Shown here one piece after another: positions 7,841 to 15,589 of a stretch of 64,000 nucleotides of DNA. Under the pieces are notes generated by a model that was not told where the DNA came from, ran no database searches, and saw only the letters and a program-made list of their open reading frames with translations. Position numbers and translations under genes: made by a program. Source of the stretch: an uncultured Collinsella sp. (GTDB lineage Bacteria > Actinomycetota > Coriobacteriia > Coriobacteriales > Coriobacteriaceae). The stretch spans positions 1 to 64,000 of the forward strand of contig CALAMG010000034.1 in NCBI GenBank assembly GCA_937925715.1, written 5' to 3'. The stretch's first letter is position 1, and each line of letters starts with the position of its first letter.

Positions 7841-8617
7841 CTAATACATCTCTATGGGTGGCTGCTTGAGCCGTTGCGACAGCGCTCTATTGTTGGGGCA
7901 GTACGCGTCGAGCAGGGCGTGAAACCGCTGATTGTGGCTTGGCTCGAGCAAGTGGACGAGCTCGTGGGCGACAACCATGTCGAGGCATTCGACAGGGTAG
8001 GCGGCGAGCTCGCGCGCGATGCGAATGGCGCCGGATTTGGGAGTGCATGAGCCCCAACGCGTTTTCATGCTGCGTACGGAAACGCGAGAAACGGCGACAC
8101 CCATTGCGATTTCGTATGCGTGCACCATATCGCGCAGCGCCGATGTGACTTCGGACGTATAGAGCTGGTCGATGTGGGCTTGGAGCTCATCGGACGTTAG
8201 GCCGTCGAGGATTGCGTGCCGCTTGGTCTGTGGGCCTTCGTCCGATTTATCGGTACCCATAAAACTTGCGAAGGTAGCCTGCTTGGGCCGCGGTGCGGGT
8301 GGCTCAAAGTTGTGGTCGAGTGCATCCTGAACGGTGATGGGTTTGCCCCAAAGCGCAATGATGGACGAGGGACTGAGCGGCTCTCGCGCCGTCGCCTGAC
8401 GTTGCTCGCGCTGGGCAAGTCGGCTGATAATCCAGGCGCTGTTGCGCTTCACAAACGCTTCGATACGCTCGCGGCTGGCGCCGAGCGGTGCACTGGCGTG
8501 GACCTCACCGCTCGATGTGACGCGTAGGTTGAAGTTCTTGACGCGCTTTTTGGTAACGACGACGGGGATGGGCGTCCCATCCGGTCGGGATGCGGAAATC
8601 GTAAACTGCTGCGTCAA
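7841..8617 (-). CDS. YgjP-like (DUF45/M48-type) metallopeptidase
   Basis: A 258-aa predicted zinc peptidase of the YgjP/WLM (DUF45) family. The C-terminal half carries VAHELVHLLEPSHNQRF with the HExxH motif near residue 218 and a further Arg/Trp-rich KTRWGSCTPKSG block typical of the family. The start is placed at TTG 8617 because AAGGA lies 6 nt upstream. The frame is open to 8680, but that extension crosses a GC-rich hairpin (8641-8674). An alternative start is ATG 8650. The gene is convergent with folB, with only 6 nt between stops. Function is unknown across the family. Confidence 0.85.
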   Translation of the reverse strand: MTQQFTISASRPDGTPIPVVVTKKRVKNFNLRVTSSGEVHASAPLGASRERIEAFVKRNSAWIISRLAQREQRQATAREPLSPSSIIALWGKPITVQDALDHNFEPPAPRPKQATFASFMGTDKSDEGPQTKRHAILDGLTSDELQAHIDQLYTSEVTSALRDMVHAYEIAMGVAVSRVSVRSMKTRWGSCTPKSGAIRIARELAAYPVECLDMVVAHELVHLLEPSHNQRFHALLDAYCPNNRALSQRLKQPPIEMY

Positions 8618-8640
8618 AAGCGGTCCTTCAGATTGGGGAC

Positions 8641-8674
8641 GGGCCGGCATGTCGACCGTTCGGCATGCCGGCCC
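8641..8674. terminator. GC-rich hairpin between dipeptidase and YgjP-like gene
   Basis: GGGCCGGCATG / CATGCCGGCCC form a perfect 11-bp stem with a 12-nt loop, downstream of the minus-strand dipeptidase. It lacks a T-run, so termination strength is uncertain. Confidence 0.5.
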
Positions 8675-8691
8675 GCTCAAGGGATGTGAAA

Positions 8692-9705
8692 TTAATAACG
8701 CTCAAAGAAGGCAAGCGCGTTGTCGCTGCAGAGCTTCTGCATCACGGTCTTGCCAAAGTGCTTGGAGAGCATGTTCTGGAACTCGGGCATCTTGCTGGCA
8801 TCGGAGAGGAAGGCGGGCACCGTGGCACCGTCCCAGTCGCCGCCGAGCGCGATGACGTCCTCGCCGCCCAGGTCGAGCCAGTGCTCGATATGTGCCGCTA
8901 GCTGGTCGAAGGTGACGTCTGCGGCGGTCTTGTCGGTTGCGTCGTTGGAAAGGAACTCGCTGCAGTAGTTGAGGCCGACGATACCGCCCATGTCGCGAAT
9001 GGTGCGGAACTGGTCGTCGGTAAGGTTGCGTTTGACGCCGCAAACCGCACGGGAGTTGGAGTGGCTGGCGACGAAGGGACGTGTGGCGTGGGCGACAACC
9101 TCGTCAAAGCACTCATCGTTGAGGTGGGAGACGTCAAGCACCATGCCGGCGTGCTCCATCTGCGTAAGTGCCTCGATGCCGGCGGCGGTGAGGCCGGCGT
9201 GGGTATCGTGTCCGCTCGCGAGCGGTCCCTGCGCATTCCAGCTGAGCGATGACATGAGTACGCCCAAGCTCTTGAGCACCTCGATCAGCGCGGGGTCCTC
9301 GGCAAAGAACGTGGCGTTTTCGATGGTGTGGATGCAGGCGACCTTGCCGTCTTTGAGCGCGGGGCGAATGTCTGCCGCGCTGCGTACGTTGACCATGCGG
9401 TCGTGGTTGAGCATTGCCTGGCCGCTCATATGCGCCATGATCTGCGCCTGGAAGCGCGCGGCGTGGGCGGTGGGAATCTCATCGGGGACAAACGTGGCGA
9501 AGCACTGTGCCCACGGCGTGTTGCCGATCTTTGCGAGCGAGATGGCGCAGGCGTTGCCCTCGATGAGGTCGAAATCTTGCGGATGCGTTTCGTCGCCGGG
9601 GAAATAACCGTCGGTGCCGGCGGTAAAGCGCAGGTCGAGATCGAGCGTGGCCCAGCCGATTCGGTCGGCGGTGTCGCAGTGTAGGTCAAATACGGGATAT
9701 GCCAT
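8692..9705 (-). CDS. Membrane dipeptidase family (M19) protein
   Basis: A 337-aa zinc dipeptidase of the renal-dipeptidase (M19) family. The HxD metal motif (DLHCDT, residues 7-12) is followed by LDVSHLND and ASHSNSRAVCGVKRN, the two histidine-bearing motifs of the family. The start ATG at 9705 has GGAGG upstream; the frame is open a further ten codons without support. No signal peptide is seen, so the enzyme is likely cytoplasmic and acts on imported dipeptides, possibly D-amino-acid-containing ones. Confidence 0.9.
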   Translation of the reverse strand: MAYPVFDLHCDTADRIGWATLDLDLRFTAGTDGYFPGDETHPQDFDLIEGNACAISLAKIGNTPWAQCFATFVPDEIPTAHAARFQAQIMAHMSGQAMLNHDRMVNVRSAADIRPALKDGKVACIHTIENATFFAEDPALIEVLKSLGVLMSSLSWNAQGPLASGHDTHAGLTAAGIEALTQMEHAGMVLDVSHLNDECFDEVVAHATRPFVASHSNSRAVCGVKRNLTDDQFRTIRDMGGIVGLNYCSEFLSNDATDKTAADVTFDQLAAHIEHWLDLGGEDVIALGGDWDGATVPAFLSDASKMPEFQNMLSKHFGKTVMQKLCSDNALAFFERY

Positions 9706-9825
9706 GGTTCCTCCGGTTGCAGCGTTTCTTTGCAAACTGTCTTCAAATTGTATGACTAGGGTATAGTTAGCGCCATATGTTCATGGCGGCCCGTGTTGTG
9801 CGCCGCCCTTATCACGGAGGTTTCC

Positions 9826-10254
9826 ATGTCCAACCAGGGCAAGAAGGTCAAGACTCATTATCGCGGCACGCTCGACGACGGCACGCAGTTCGATAGCTCC
9901 TACGATCGCGGTGAGCCGCTGGAGTTCACCTGCGGCGCCGGCCAGATGATCAAGGGCTTCGACGCCGCTGTTGTCGACATGCAGGTGGGTGAGAAGAAGA
10001 CCGTGCACATTCCTGCTGCCGATGCCTACGGCGAGCACAATCCCGAGATGGTTCTGACCTTCCCGGCCGAACAGGTTCCCAACATCGAGCAGATTGAGAA
10101 GGGCATGAAGCTCTTCTTGTCCACGCCGAGCGGTATGCCCGTCCCCGCCGTGGTCATCGATGTAACGCCCGAGGCCGTGACGCTCGACGCCAACCACGAG
10201 CTGGCCGGTAAGGACCTCAACTTTGATATCGAGCTCGTCGAGGTCGAGGGTTAG
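9826..10254 (+). CDS. SlyD-like FKBP-type peptidyl-prolyl isomerase
   Basis: A 142-aa protein with the two-part FKBP fold of SlyD: the FKBP core (THYRGTLDDGTQFDSS, GEPLEFTCGAGQMIKGFD) interrupted by an insert-in-flap chaperone domain (about residues 68-122), then the final strand. It lacks the His/Cys-rich metal-binding tail of E. coli SlyD. The start ATG has GGAGG 5 nt upstream. It lies 3 nt before a UreE-like gene, so the pair is co-transcribed. That hints at a shared role in nickel protein maturation. Confidence 0.88.
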   Translation: MSNQGKKVKTHYRGTLDDGTQFDSSYDRGEPLEFTCGAGQMIKGFDAAVVDMQVGEKKTVHIPAADAYGEHNPEMVLTFPAEQVPNIEQIEKGMKLFLSTPSGMPVPAVVIDVTPEAVTLDANHELAGKDLNFDIELVEVEG

Positions 10255-10257
10255 AGT

Positions 10258-10836
10258 ATGCCTGAACGCTTGGTTTCGACGACATGCTTGGGAAATCTCA
10301 ACGATCCGTCCTATGAACTCCTGCTTCGCCGGAAGTTGGGCGGCGTCTTTGAAGTTGACGATCTGCTGCTCGATTGGGACCAGGCTGATGTATACGCGTT
10401 TGTGGGCGTGACGGAGCTGGGGCGCACGGTCGATGTTCGGCTGGATACTGCCGACGGCGGTCGTCTTGCCGACGGCGACGTGCTCGCCATTGACCGTTCG
10501 GGCATGGTGCCCGTGGCGGTTGTCGTGCGCTTGCGCAGCGCCGAGGTTTATTTGGTCGAAGTTGACCGCATGGACCCGATTGCGCTCGCGCATTCGTGCT
10601 GGGAGATCGGCAACATGCATGCGCCGCTCTTCCGGGGCGACTCGGACGAGCATACTGTGCGCATGTATACGCCGGTGCAGCCTGTTTTGGGCCGCATGCT
10701 CCGGGGTGTCGAGGGTGTTCGGCTCTCGCTGGTTACCCGTGAACTCGATGCGGACCGGCGCTTTGCGTCGAGTGCGGCGGAGGTCGTCGTGAGCATGGCT
10801 CCCGACTTTACCATCGTAAAAAAGGCGCGCGGCTAA
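10258..10836 (+). CDS. UreE-like metallochaperone
   Basis: A 192-aa protein resembling the urease accessory nickel chaperone UreE. Supporting motifs are GRLADGDVLAIDRSG, a central block with WEIGNMHAPLF (the family usually has GNRH followed by a hydrophobic residue), and VQPVLGRMLRGVEGVRLSL. It is about 30-40 residues longer than typical UreE and has no His-rich tail. No urease or hydrogenase gene is visible in the window. It directly follows a SlyD-like gene, which supports a Ni delivery role. The assignment rests on motif resemblance only. Confidence 0.65.
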   Translation: MPERLVSTTCLGNLNDPSYELLLRRKLGGVFEVDDLLLDWDQADVYAFVGVTELGRTVDVRLDTADGGRLADGDVLAIDRSGMVPVAVVVRLRSAEVYLVEVDRMDPIALAHSCWEIGNMHAPLFRGDSDEHTVRMYTPVQPVLGRMLRGVEGVRLSLVTRELDADRRFASSAAEVVVSMAPDFTIVKKARG

Positions 10837-10919
10837 GCGCGCGTATGCGCAAGACGGGCTTTGAGGGGCGACCGATCAAGGTCCGTCTTGCTGTTGATAT
10901 GAGGCTTTGGGGGAAGCAT

Positions 10920-11717
10920 ATGGGTCTTGAGGGAATCAAACTGATTGCATGCGATTTGGACGGCACGTTGCTGCATCCGGGGGAGCGCGAGCTGCGTTCC
11001 GAGGCCTTTGAGCTTATCGATGAGCTGCATCGTCGTGGTATCGTGTTTATGCCGGCGAGTGGCCGTCAATATGCGAGCTTGCGCTACCTGTTTGCCCCGG
11101 TGGCCGATGAGCTCGCCTATGTATGCGAAAACGGAACCCTGGTGATGAGCGAGGGGCGTGCCGTCGTCAAGCGTTCCATGGAGCGTAGCCTTGCTATGGT
11201 TATCGCGAATACCGTGGTTGCGTATCCCCATACCGACATGACCCTTTCGTGTGAGGGGCACATCTACACCATGAGCGGCAACGATGCGTTCGTCGACCAT
11301 TTGCGCTATGTGGTCCACTGCGATGTGGCGGTGGTCGACCGTCCCGAGGACATCGACGAGGATGTCATTAAGATTGGCTTCCAGACGCCCGAGGTGGATT
11401 ATCCGGCGGCCCGGGAGTATTTCGAGCGCCTCTTTGGCGACCGTGTCGATGTGATGACGTCAGGAACCGCATGGACGGACCTTATCGGTTTCGGTTCGGG
11501 CAAGGGCTCCGCGCTTGTCGATTACGGTCGTGTCCTGGGGATTTCGCCCGATGAGATGATGGCATTTGGCGACAATGAGAACGATCGCGACATGCTCAAC
11601 GTCGTGGGCCATCCCTATCTGATGGAGAGCTGCAACCCCACCATGCGCGGTATCAACGATCGCGTCCGTTACGTGCACACGGTCGAAGAAGAACTGCGCC
11701 GCCTGCTCGCCGAGTAG
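10920..11717 (+). CDS. Cof-type HAD-superfamily phosphatase
   Basis: A 265-aa HAD hydrolase of the Cof/YkrA type, probably a sugar-phosphate phosphatase. Motif I is ACDLDGTLL (residues 8-16), motif II is the SGR block (MPASGRQYASLR), and motifs III/IV are KGSALVDYG and MAFGDNENDRDML. A C2-type cap lies between. The start ATG at 10920 follows GGGGGAAG; the frame is open upstream to 10845. It ends 4 nt before a large shared terminator hairpin. Confidence 0.88.
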   Translation: MGLEGIKLIACDLDGTLLHPGERELRSEAFELIDELHRRGIVFMPASGRQYASLRYLFAPVADELAYVCENGTLVMSEGRAVVKRSMERSLAMVIANTVVAYPHTDMTLSCEGHIYTMSGNDAFVDHLRYVVHCDVAVVDRPEDIDEDVIKIGFQTPEVDYPAAREYFERLFGDRVDVMTSGTAWTDLIGFGSGKGSALVDYGRVLGISPDEMMAFGDNENDRDMLNVVGHPYLMESCNPTMRGINDRVRYVHTVEEELRRLLAE

Positions 11718-11720
11718 GTT

Positions 11721-11791
11721 TTCGGGACATGCCTAGAAATGTACTGTTTGCTGCAAAGCGCGGAAAGGTGGATTTTAAGGCATGTCCCGAA
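11721..11791. terminator. Bidirectional hairpin between HAD phosphatase and Fur-family gene
   Basis: TTCGGGACATGCCT (11721-11734) and AGGCATGTCCCGAA (11778-11791) are perfect 14-nt inverted repeats with an unusually large 43-nt loop. It sits exactly between two convergent genes (stops at 11717 and 11795). Confidence 0.65.
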
Positions 11792-11794
11792 CAT

Positions 11795-12175
11795 CTACCG
11801 GCAGTCGGGGCAGAGACCCTCGAAGATGGTGTAGTGCGACGTGACGTGCCAGCCGATTTGCTCGGACGCCCTGGCGTCGAGCTGGGCATCGAAGGGGAGC
11901 GGTACGTCGATGACGCGGCTGCACGAGGTGCAGATGATATGCGCATGCGGCTCGATCGTGCGATCGAAGCGGCTACCGCCCGGCGTCTTGATGGAGAGGA
12001 TTTCGCCTGCGTCGGCCAAGAGATTGAGATTGCGGTAGACCGTACCGCGGCTGATTTTGTCATCCTGCGCGCGCACGACGTTGTAGATTTCGTCGGCGGT
12101 GGGATGGTTATAGCTTTGGCGCACGGCGTCAAGAACCAGCTTTCGCTGCCTGGTATTCCTTCTTTGCACCGCCAT
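11795..12175 (-). CDS. Fur-family transcriptional regulator (PerR/Fur-like)
   Basis: A 126-aa metalloregulator. An N-terminal winged helix (RQRKLVLDAV...TADEIYNVV...SRGTVYRNLNLL) is followed by the dimerisation/metal domain with HAHIICTSC and C-terminal CPDC. Together these give the two CxxC pairs of a structural Zn(Cys)4 site. The His-rich regulatory site (EPHAHI) is present. It could be Fur, PerR or Zur; the sequence does not decide. It sits alone, transcribed away from the acylphosphatase gene's 3' end. Confidence 0.9.
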   Translation of the reverse strand: MAVQRRNTRQRKLVLDAVRQSYNHPTADEIYNVVRAQDDKISRGTVYRNLNLLADAGEILSIKTPGGSRFDRTIEPHAHIICTSCSRVIDVPLPFDAQLDARASEQIGWHVTSHYTIFEGLCPDCR

Positions 12176-12236
12176 GCGCCTCGCCTCTTTTCTATTAACG
12201 GTCGTAGGTAAATGATACCGTATTTAGCACACAATA

Positions 12237-12647
12237 CTAATAATGAGGACTGAAACCGTCTTCATTGGCAAGTGGGGCTCGGGCCTGGGCGTCTACGAGG
12301 CGAAAACGCGTTCCCATGCGCTCGTAGGAGGCATGAAGCGCCTCGAGATGAGATAGGATGTTTGCCGGAGCTCCCTGTATCTCCATCTCGACTGAGCCGT
12401 CTTCCATGTTACGCACCCAGCCGGTGAGGGAGCGTGCCTGCGCGAGGTTGGTGTTGGTAAAGCGAAAACCAACGCCTTGGACTTGCCCCGTCCAGTGCAG
12501 GAAATAGCGCAGGGGAGTGTTTTGAGTGGCCTCGTCGCTTGCGAGTACGGTAAGCCTGCGGCGCAGCTCGAGCTCGACGTTCGATGGTTTTTGAGGCTCT
12601 CGACTGCCGCCGGTGACGCTGGAGAAGAACGTATCGAAGAGGCCCAT
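12237..12647 (-). CDS. Acylphosphatase with N-terminal extension
   Basis: A 136-aa protein whose last ~90 residues form an acylphosphatase domain: LHWTGQVQGVGFRFTN carries the conserved VQGVGFR phosphate loop and catalytic Arg, and LTGWVRNMEDGSVEMEIQG carries the catalytic Asn. The first ~45 residues are an extension beginning MGLFDTFFSSVTGG. The ATG at 12647 lies 2 nt beyond the stop of the upstream oxidoreductase, so the two are co-transcribed. It hydrolyses small acyl phosphates, and its physiological substrate is unknown. Confidence 0.87.
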   Translation of the reverse strand: MGLFDTFFSSVTGGSREPQKPSNVELELRRRLTVLASDEATQNTPLRYFLHWTGQVQGVGFRFTNTNLAQARSLTGWVRNMEDGSVEMEIQGAPANILSHLEALHASYERMGTRFRLVDAQARAPLANEDGFSPHY

Positions 12648-12649
12648 CG

Positions 12650-13756
12650 CTATGCCTGCTTGCCTGCGTCGGCCGGGAAGGTAATGCCGGCCTGCTGGCG
12701 CACGGCATCCATGATGCGCAGTGAGACGAGCGTGACATCGCGGTAGTGGCCAAGCTCGTGGCGTCCCGCCGGGGTCTCCCAAATCTCTTCCTTAACGTTA
12801 TCGATGCCGTCGATGGCGGTGATAAAGTCTGTGAGTTCGTATTCCATAGTGTTGCTCGATTTGGGCAGGTCGAGCACGCGGCCGTTGTCGCCCTGTTCGC
12901 GCGGTGCCTCGGTCGCCGAGCCGCGTACGACATCGCCGCGATAGTCGATGCGGACGTTGCGGGGCGTGGGCAGATGGTCGATCTGGATAGTGCCACGCTC
13001 GCCTTCGATCTGCGAGGGCAGCAGGTCATTCGTAATTTTGGAGTGCGCGATCTCGACGGAGATGCGGCCTCCGCCGTAGCTGGCGAGGATGGAACCGCAG
13101 CCGTCGATGGGGCCGTGCGTGAGCTGTCGCGTGGTGGGGTCGAGCAGAGTAGTCATGCTCGTAAGGCCGGAGGGCATGCCGAAAATCTCGACCATGGGCT
13201 CGACGGCGTAGACGCCAATGTCCATGAGGGAACCCGATGCCATATTGCAGTCGAAGATATTGGTGGCGCGTCCCGCGAGAATCTCGTTGTAGCGCGAGGA
13301 ATACTTGCCAAAGCGCAATGAGGCGCGGCGGATGGGGGCGATCTCGCCCAGGGCGTCCTCGATGGCGTGGAAGGCGGGATCGTGGAGGGGACGCATGGCC
13401 TCGAGGGCCACGACACCTGCTGCCTCGGCAGCGCGGAAGACTTCCAGCGCCTGTGCTTCGGTGGCGCAGAAGGGTTTCTCGACGATGACGTGCTTGCCAC
13501 CGGCGATGCAGGCGAGCGCCTGCTCGTAATGGAGCGCATTGGGGCTGCCGATGTAGACGGCATCGACGCCGGCGGCTGCCGCAAGCTCATCGAGTGACGT
13601 AAAGTTTCGCTCGCCGCCGTGCTCGGCAGTAAAGGCGGCGCCGCGCTCGGCATTGCGCGAGAGCGTGCCTACGAATACGGCCTGGTCGTTGGCATTGACG
13701 ACCTGAATAAAGTCGTCGGTGATCATGGACGTGCCGATGGTTGCGATACGCAGCAT
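12650..13756 (-). CDS. Gfo/Idh/MocA-family oxidoreductase
   Basis: A 368-aa NAD(P)-dependent dehydrogenase. The N-terminal Rossmann fold starts MLRIATIGTSMITDDFI, and the family motif EKPF (VIVEKPFCATE) is present. The C-terminal substrate domain starts near residue 120. The start at 13756 has AAGGGGG upstream; the frame is open far upstream without homology. The likely substrate is a sugar or polyol, which I cannot specify. It is translationally close to the acylphosphatase gene. Confidence 0.88.
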   Translation of the reverse strand: MLRIATIGTSMITDDFIQVVNANDQAVFVGTLSRNAERGAAFTAEHGGERNFTSLDELAAAAGVDAVYIGSPNALHYEQALACIAGGKHVIVEKPFCATEAQALEVFRAAEAAGVVALEAMRPLHDPAFHAIEDALGEIAPIRRASLRFGKYSSRYNEILAGRATNIFDCNMASGSLMDIGVYAVEPMVEIFGMPSGLTSMTTLLDPTTRQLTHGPIDGCGSILASYGGGRISVEIAHSKITNDLLPSQIEGERGTIQIDHLPTPRNVRIDYRGDVVRGSATEAPREQGDNGRVLDLPKSSNTMEYELTDFITAIDGIDNVKEEIWETPAGRHELGHYRDVTLVSLRIMDAVRQQAGITFPADAGKQA

Positions 13757-13829
13757 GTGTCCCCCTTGCGTTGTTTGGCCTACAGGACGAGTGTAGCGCG
13801 GGAGGACACAAAAGCGTGCGAAAACGCCG

Positions 13830-14315
13830 TTACAGGTCGCTCTCGTTAAAGCCGGTGTCGATATCGAGGTTGCTGCCGTCGGCTGCCGTGGTGGCGAGCT
13901 CATCGCAGCGCTCGTTGAGCTCGTGGCCGGCATGTCCCTTAACCCAGATGAACTCCACCTTGTGCTTGCTTTTGGCGGCAAGCAGGCGCTCCCACAGGTC
14001 GCGGTTCTTGACGGGCTGCTTGTTGGCAGTTTTCCACCCGCGCTTTTTCCAGCCGTCGATCCAGTGTTTATTGAAAGCGTTGACGACGTACTGCGAATCG
14101 GAATGGACCTCGACCTCGCAGGGGCGGTTAAGCGCCTCGAGCGCCACGATGACCGCCATGAGCTCCATGCGGTTGTTGGTGGTCTTGGCGTAGCCGCGCG
14201 AAAGCTCGGAGGTGAAGGTCTTGCCGGCGGGGTTGGTGTATTTGAGCACGGCGCCGTAGCCGCCGCGTCCCGGATTTGATCGGGCCGAGCCGTCGGTATA
14301 GATGATGACCTTCAC
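13830..14315 (-). CDS. rnhA: Ribonuclease HI
   Basis: A 161-aa RNase HI that degrades RNA in RNA-DNA hybrids. The catalytic acidic residues are visible: Asp8 in IYTDGSARSNPG, Glu in NNRMELMAV, Asp in EVHSDSQYVV, and the final Asp in NERCDELA. The start is a GTG at 14315 with GAAAGGA upstream; the nearby ATG overlaps it out of frame. The basic-protrusion region (WKKRGWKTANKQPVKNRDLW) is retained. Confidence 0.95.
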   Translation of the reverse strand: MKVIIYTDGSARSNPGRGGYGAVLKYTNPAGKTFTSELSRGYAKTTNNRMELMAVIVALEALNRPCEVEVHSDSQYVVNAFNKHWIDGWKKRGWKTANKQPVKNRDLWERLLAAKSKHKVEFIWVKGHAGHELNERCDELATTAADGSNLDIDTGFNESDL

Positions 14316-14378
14316 ATGGTTCCTTTCGTTGGGTATGTTTCGTGCGAGTGACCATTGTAGCGCCATGCCCGCCGGGGG

Positions 14379-15317
14379 CTAGCAATCTACGATTTCTACC
14401 CCGTCTTCCGACAGTTGGTTGGCATGGATGATGCGGTCGAGCTCGTCGAGGTATTGCTGCAACAGGGGAGAGGGCTTGCGTTCATCGTGCATGATATAGC
14501 CTACGTGCATCGTCGGGGCATCTGCCAGTGGAATCGATGCCATGCCCCATTGCATTTCGTTTGAGAGCACGCCGGTGGAGAGCGTGTAGCCGTTCGAGGT
14601 GATCAGCAGGTTGGTGAGCGTGCCGCGGTCAGAGACTCGAATGTTGCGATCGCAGGGGATGTAGCTAAACGGCTCCTCGGCGTAATAGAAGGAGTTCGAG
14701 GTGCCTTGCTCAAAGCTGTAGCGCGTATAGGGTGTAAGGTCGGCAAGGGACAGCTGAGGGCGGCGTGCGAGCGGGTGGCGCTCGCTAACGAAGACGTGGA
14801 CCGTTGCGTCGAAGAGGGGATGGAAGCTTGCGCGGGCATCGGCGAAGGCCTTCTGCAGAACGCGGGCGTTAAAGTCATCCAGATACAGAATGCCGATATC
14901 GCTGCGAAACGCGCGGACGTCATCGATGATCTGCGATGTGGTGGTCTCGCGCATGATGAACTCGAACTTGCTGTCGCGGCAGCGCTCGACCACGTTGACA
15001 AAGGCCTCGACCGAAAAGGCGTAGTGCTGGGCGGAAATGGCGAGGCGGGCTTGCGGGGTGCCGCCGTCCTCGTAGCGGGCCTCGAGCATGTCGGCCTGCT
15101 CTACGACCTGGCGTGCATAACCCAAAAGCTCGGTGCCGTCGTTGGTGAGTGCAACACCGCGGCTAGAGCGCGTAAAGATTTCGATATGAAGTTCCTGTTC
15201 CAGGCTTTTGACGGCGTTTGAGATGTTGGACTGAGCGGTATAGAGGCGCTGAGCTGCGGCGTTGATTGAGCCGGACTCTGCCACGGCAATCAGAAAACGA
15301 AGCTGCTGAAGGGTCAT
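14379..15317 (-). CDS. LysR-family transcriptional regulator
   Basis: A 312-aa LysR regulator. The N-terminal helix-turn-helix is MTLQQLRFLIAVAESGSI...AAQRLYTAQSNISNAVKSLE, followed by a periplasmic-binding-protein-like effector domain. The ATG at 15317 is preferred over 15326 because GAGAGG lies 9 nt before it. It is divergent from metY with about 270 nt between them, so it may be a CysB/MetR-like regulator of sulfur assimilation; that is inference from position. Confidence 0.88.
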   Translation of the reverse strand: MTLQQLRFLIAVAESGSINAAAQRLYTAQSNISNAVKSLEQELHIEIFTRSSRGVALTNDGTELLGYARQVVEQADMLEARYEDGGTPQARLAISAQHYAFSVEAFVNVVERCRDSKFEFIMRETTTSQIIDDVRAFRSDIGILYLDDFNARVLQKAFADARASFHPLFDATVHVFVSERHPLARRPQLSLADLTPYTRYSFEQGTSNSFYYAEEPFSYIPCDRNIRVSDRGTLTNLLITSNGYTLSTGVLSNEMQWGMASIPLADAPTMHVGYIMHDERKPSPLLQQYLDELDRIIHANQLSEDGVEIVDC

Positions 15318-15423
15318 CGACGCCATCCTCTCGATTGCTATCTATAAAACAGATAACAGGTTAGCGCTTTTAAGTGATTGACCGAGGGAAACAATGCCCG
15401 TACTATTCAAAACACACAAAGGC

Positions 15424-15535
15424 GGTAGGTAATTAAGCCAACCACGGAACCGGGATGCGAAAGGAGGCCCGCATATGAATTGCTTACCAAGACGAATGCC
15501 GGGCTCCTGTTTGCGCCCGTCGGCGTGATCAGGAG
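15424..15535 (+). ncRNA. Candidate structured 5' leader of metY
   Basis: A helix GGTAGGTAATT (15424-15434) with AATTGCTTACC (15478-15488) closes a domain that contains a second helix ATGCG (15455-15459) / CGCAT (15470-15474). A downstream hairpin CTCCTG (15504-15509) / CAGGAG (15530-15535), with inner GCGCC/GGCGT, is followed by a pyrimidine/T-rich tract. The layout resembles an aptamer plus expression platform. I could not match it to a SAM or other known riboswitch class. Confidence 0.4.
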
Positions 15536-15589
15536 ACAGCGACTTACTTCTCTCTTTTTATTTACTTTCGTTCGATCAAGGAGATCATC

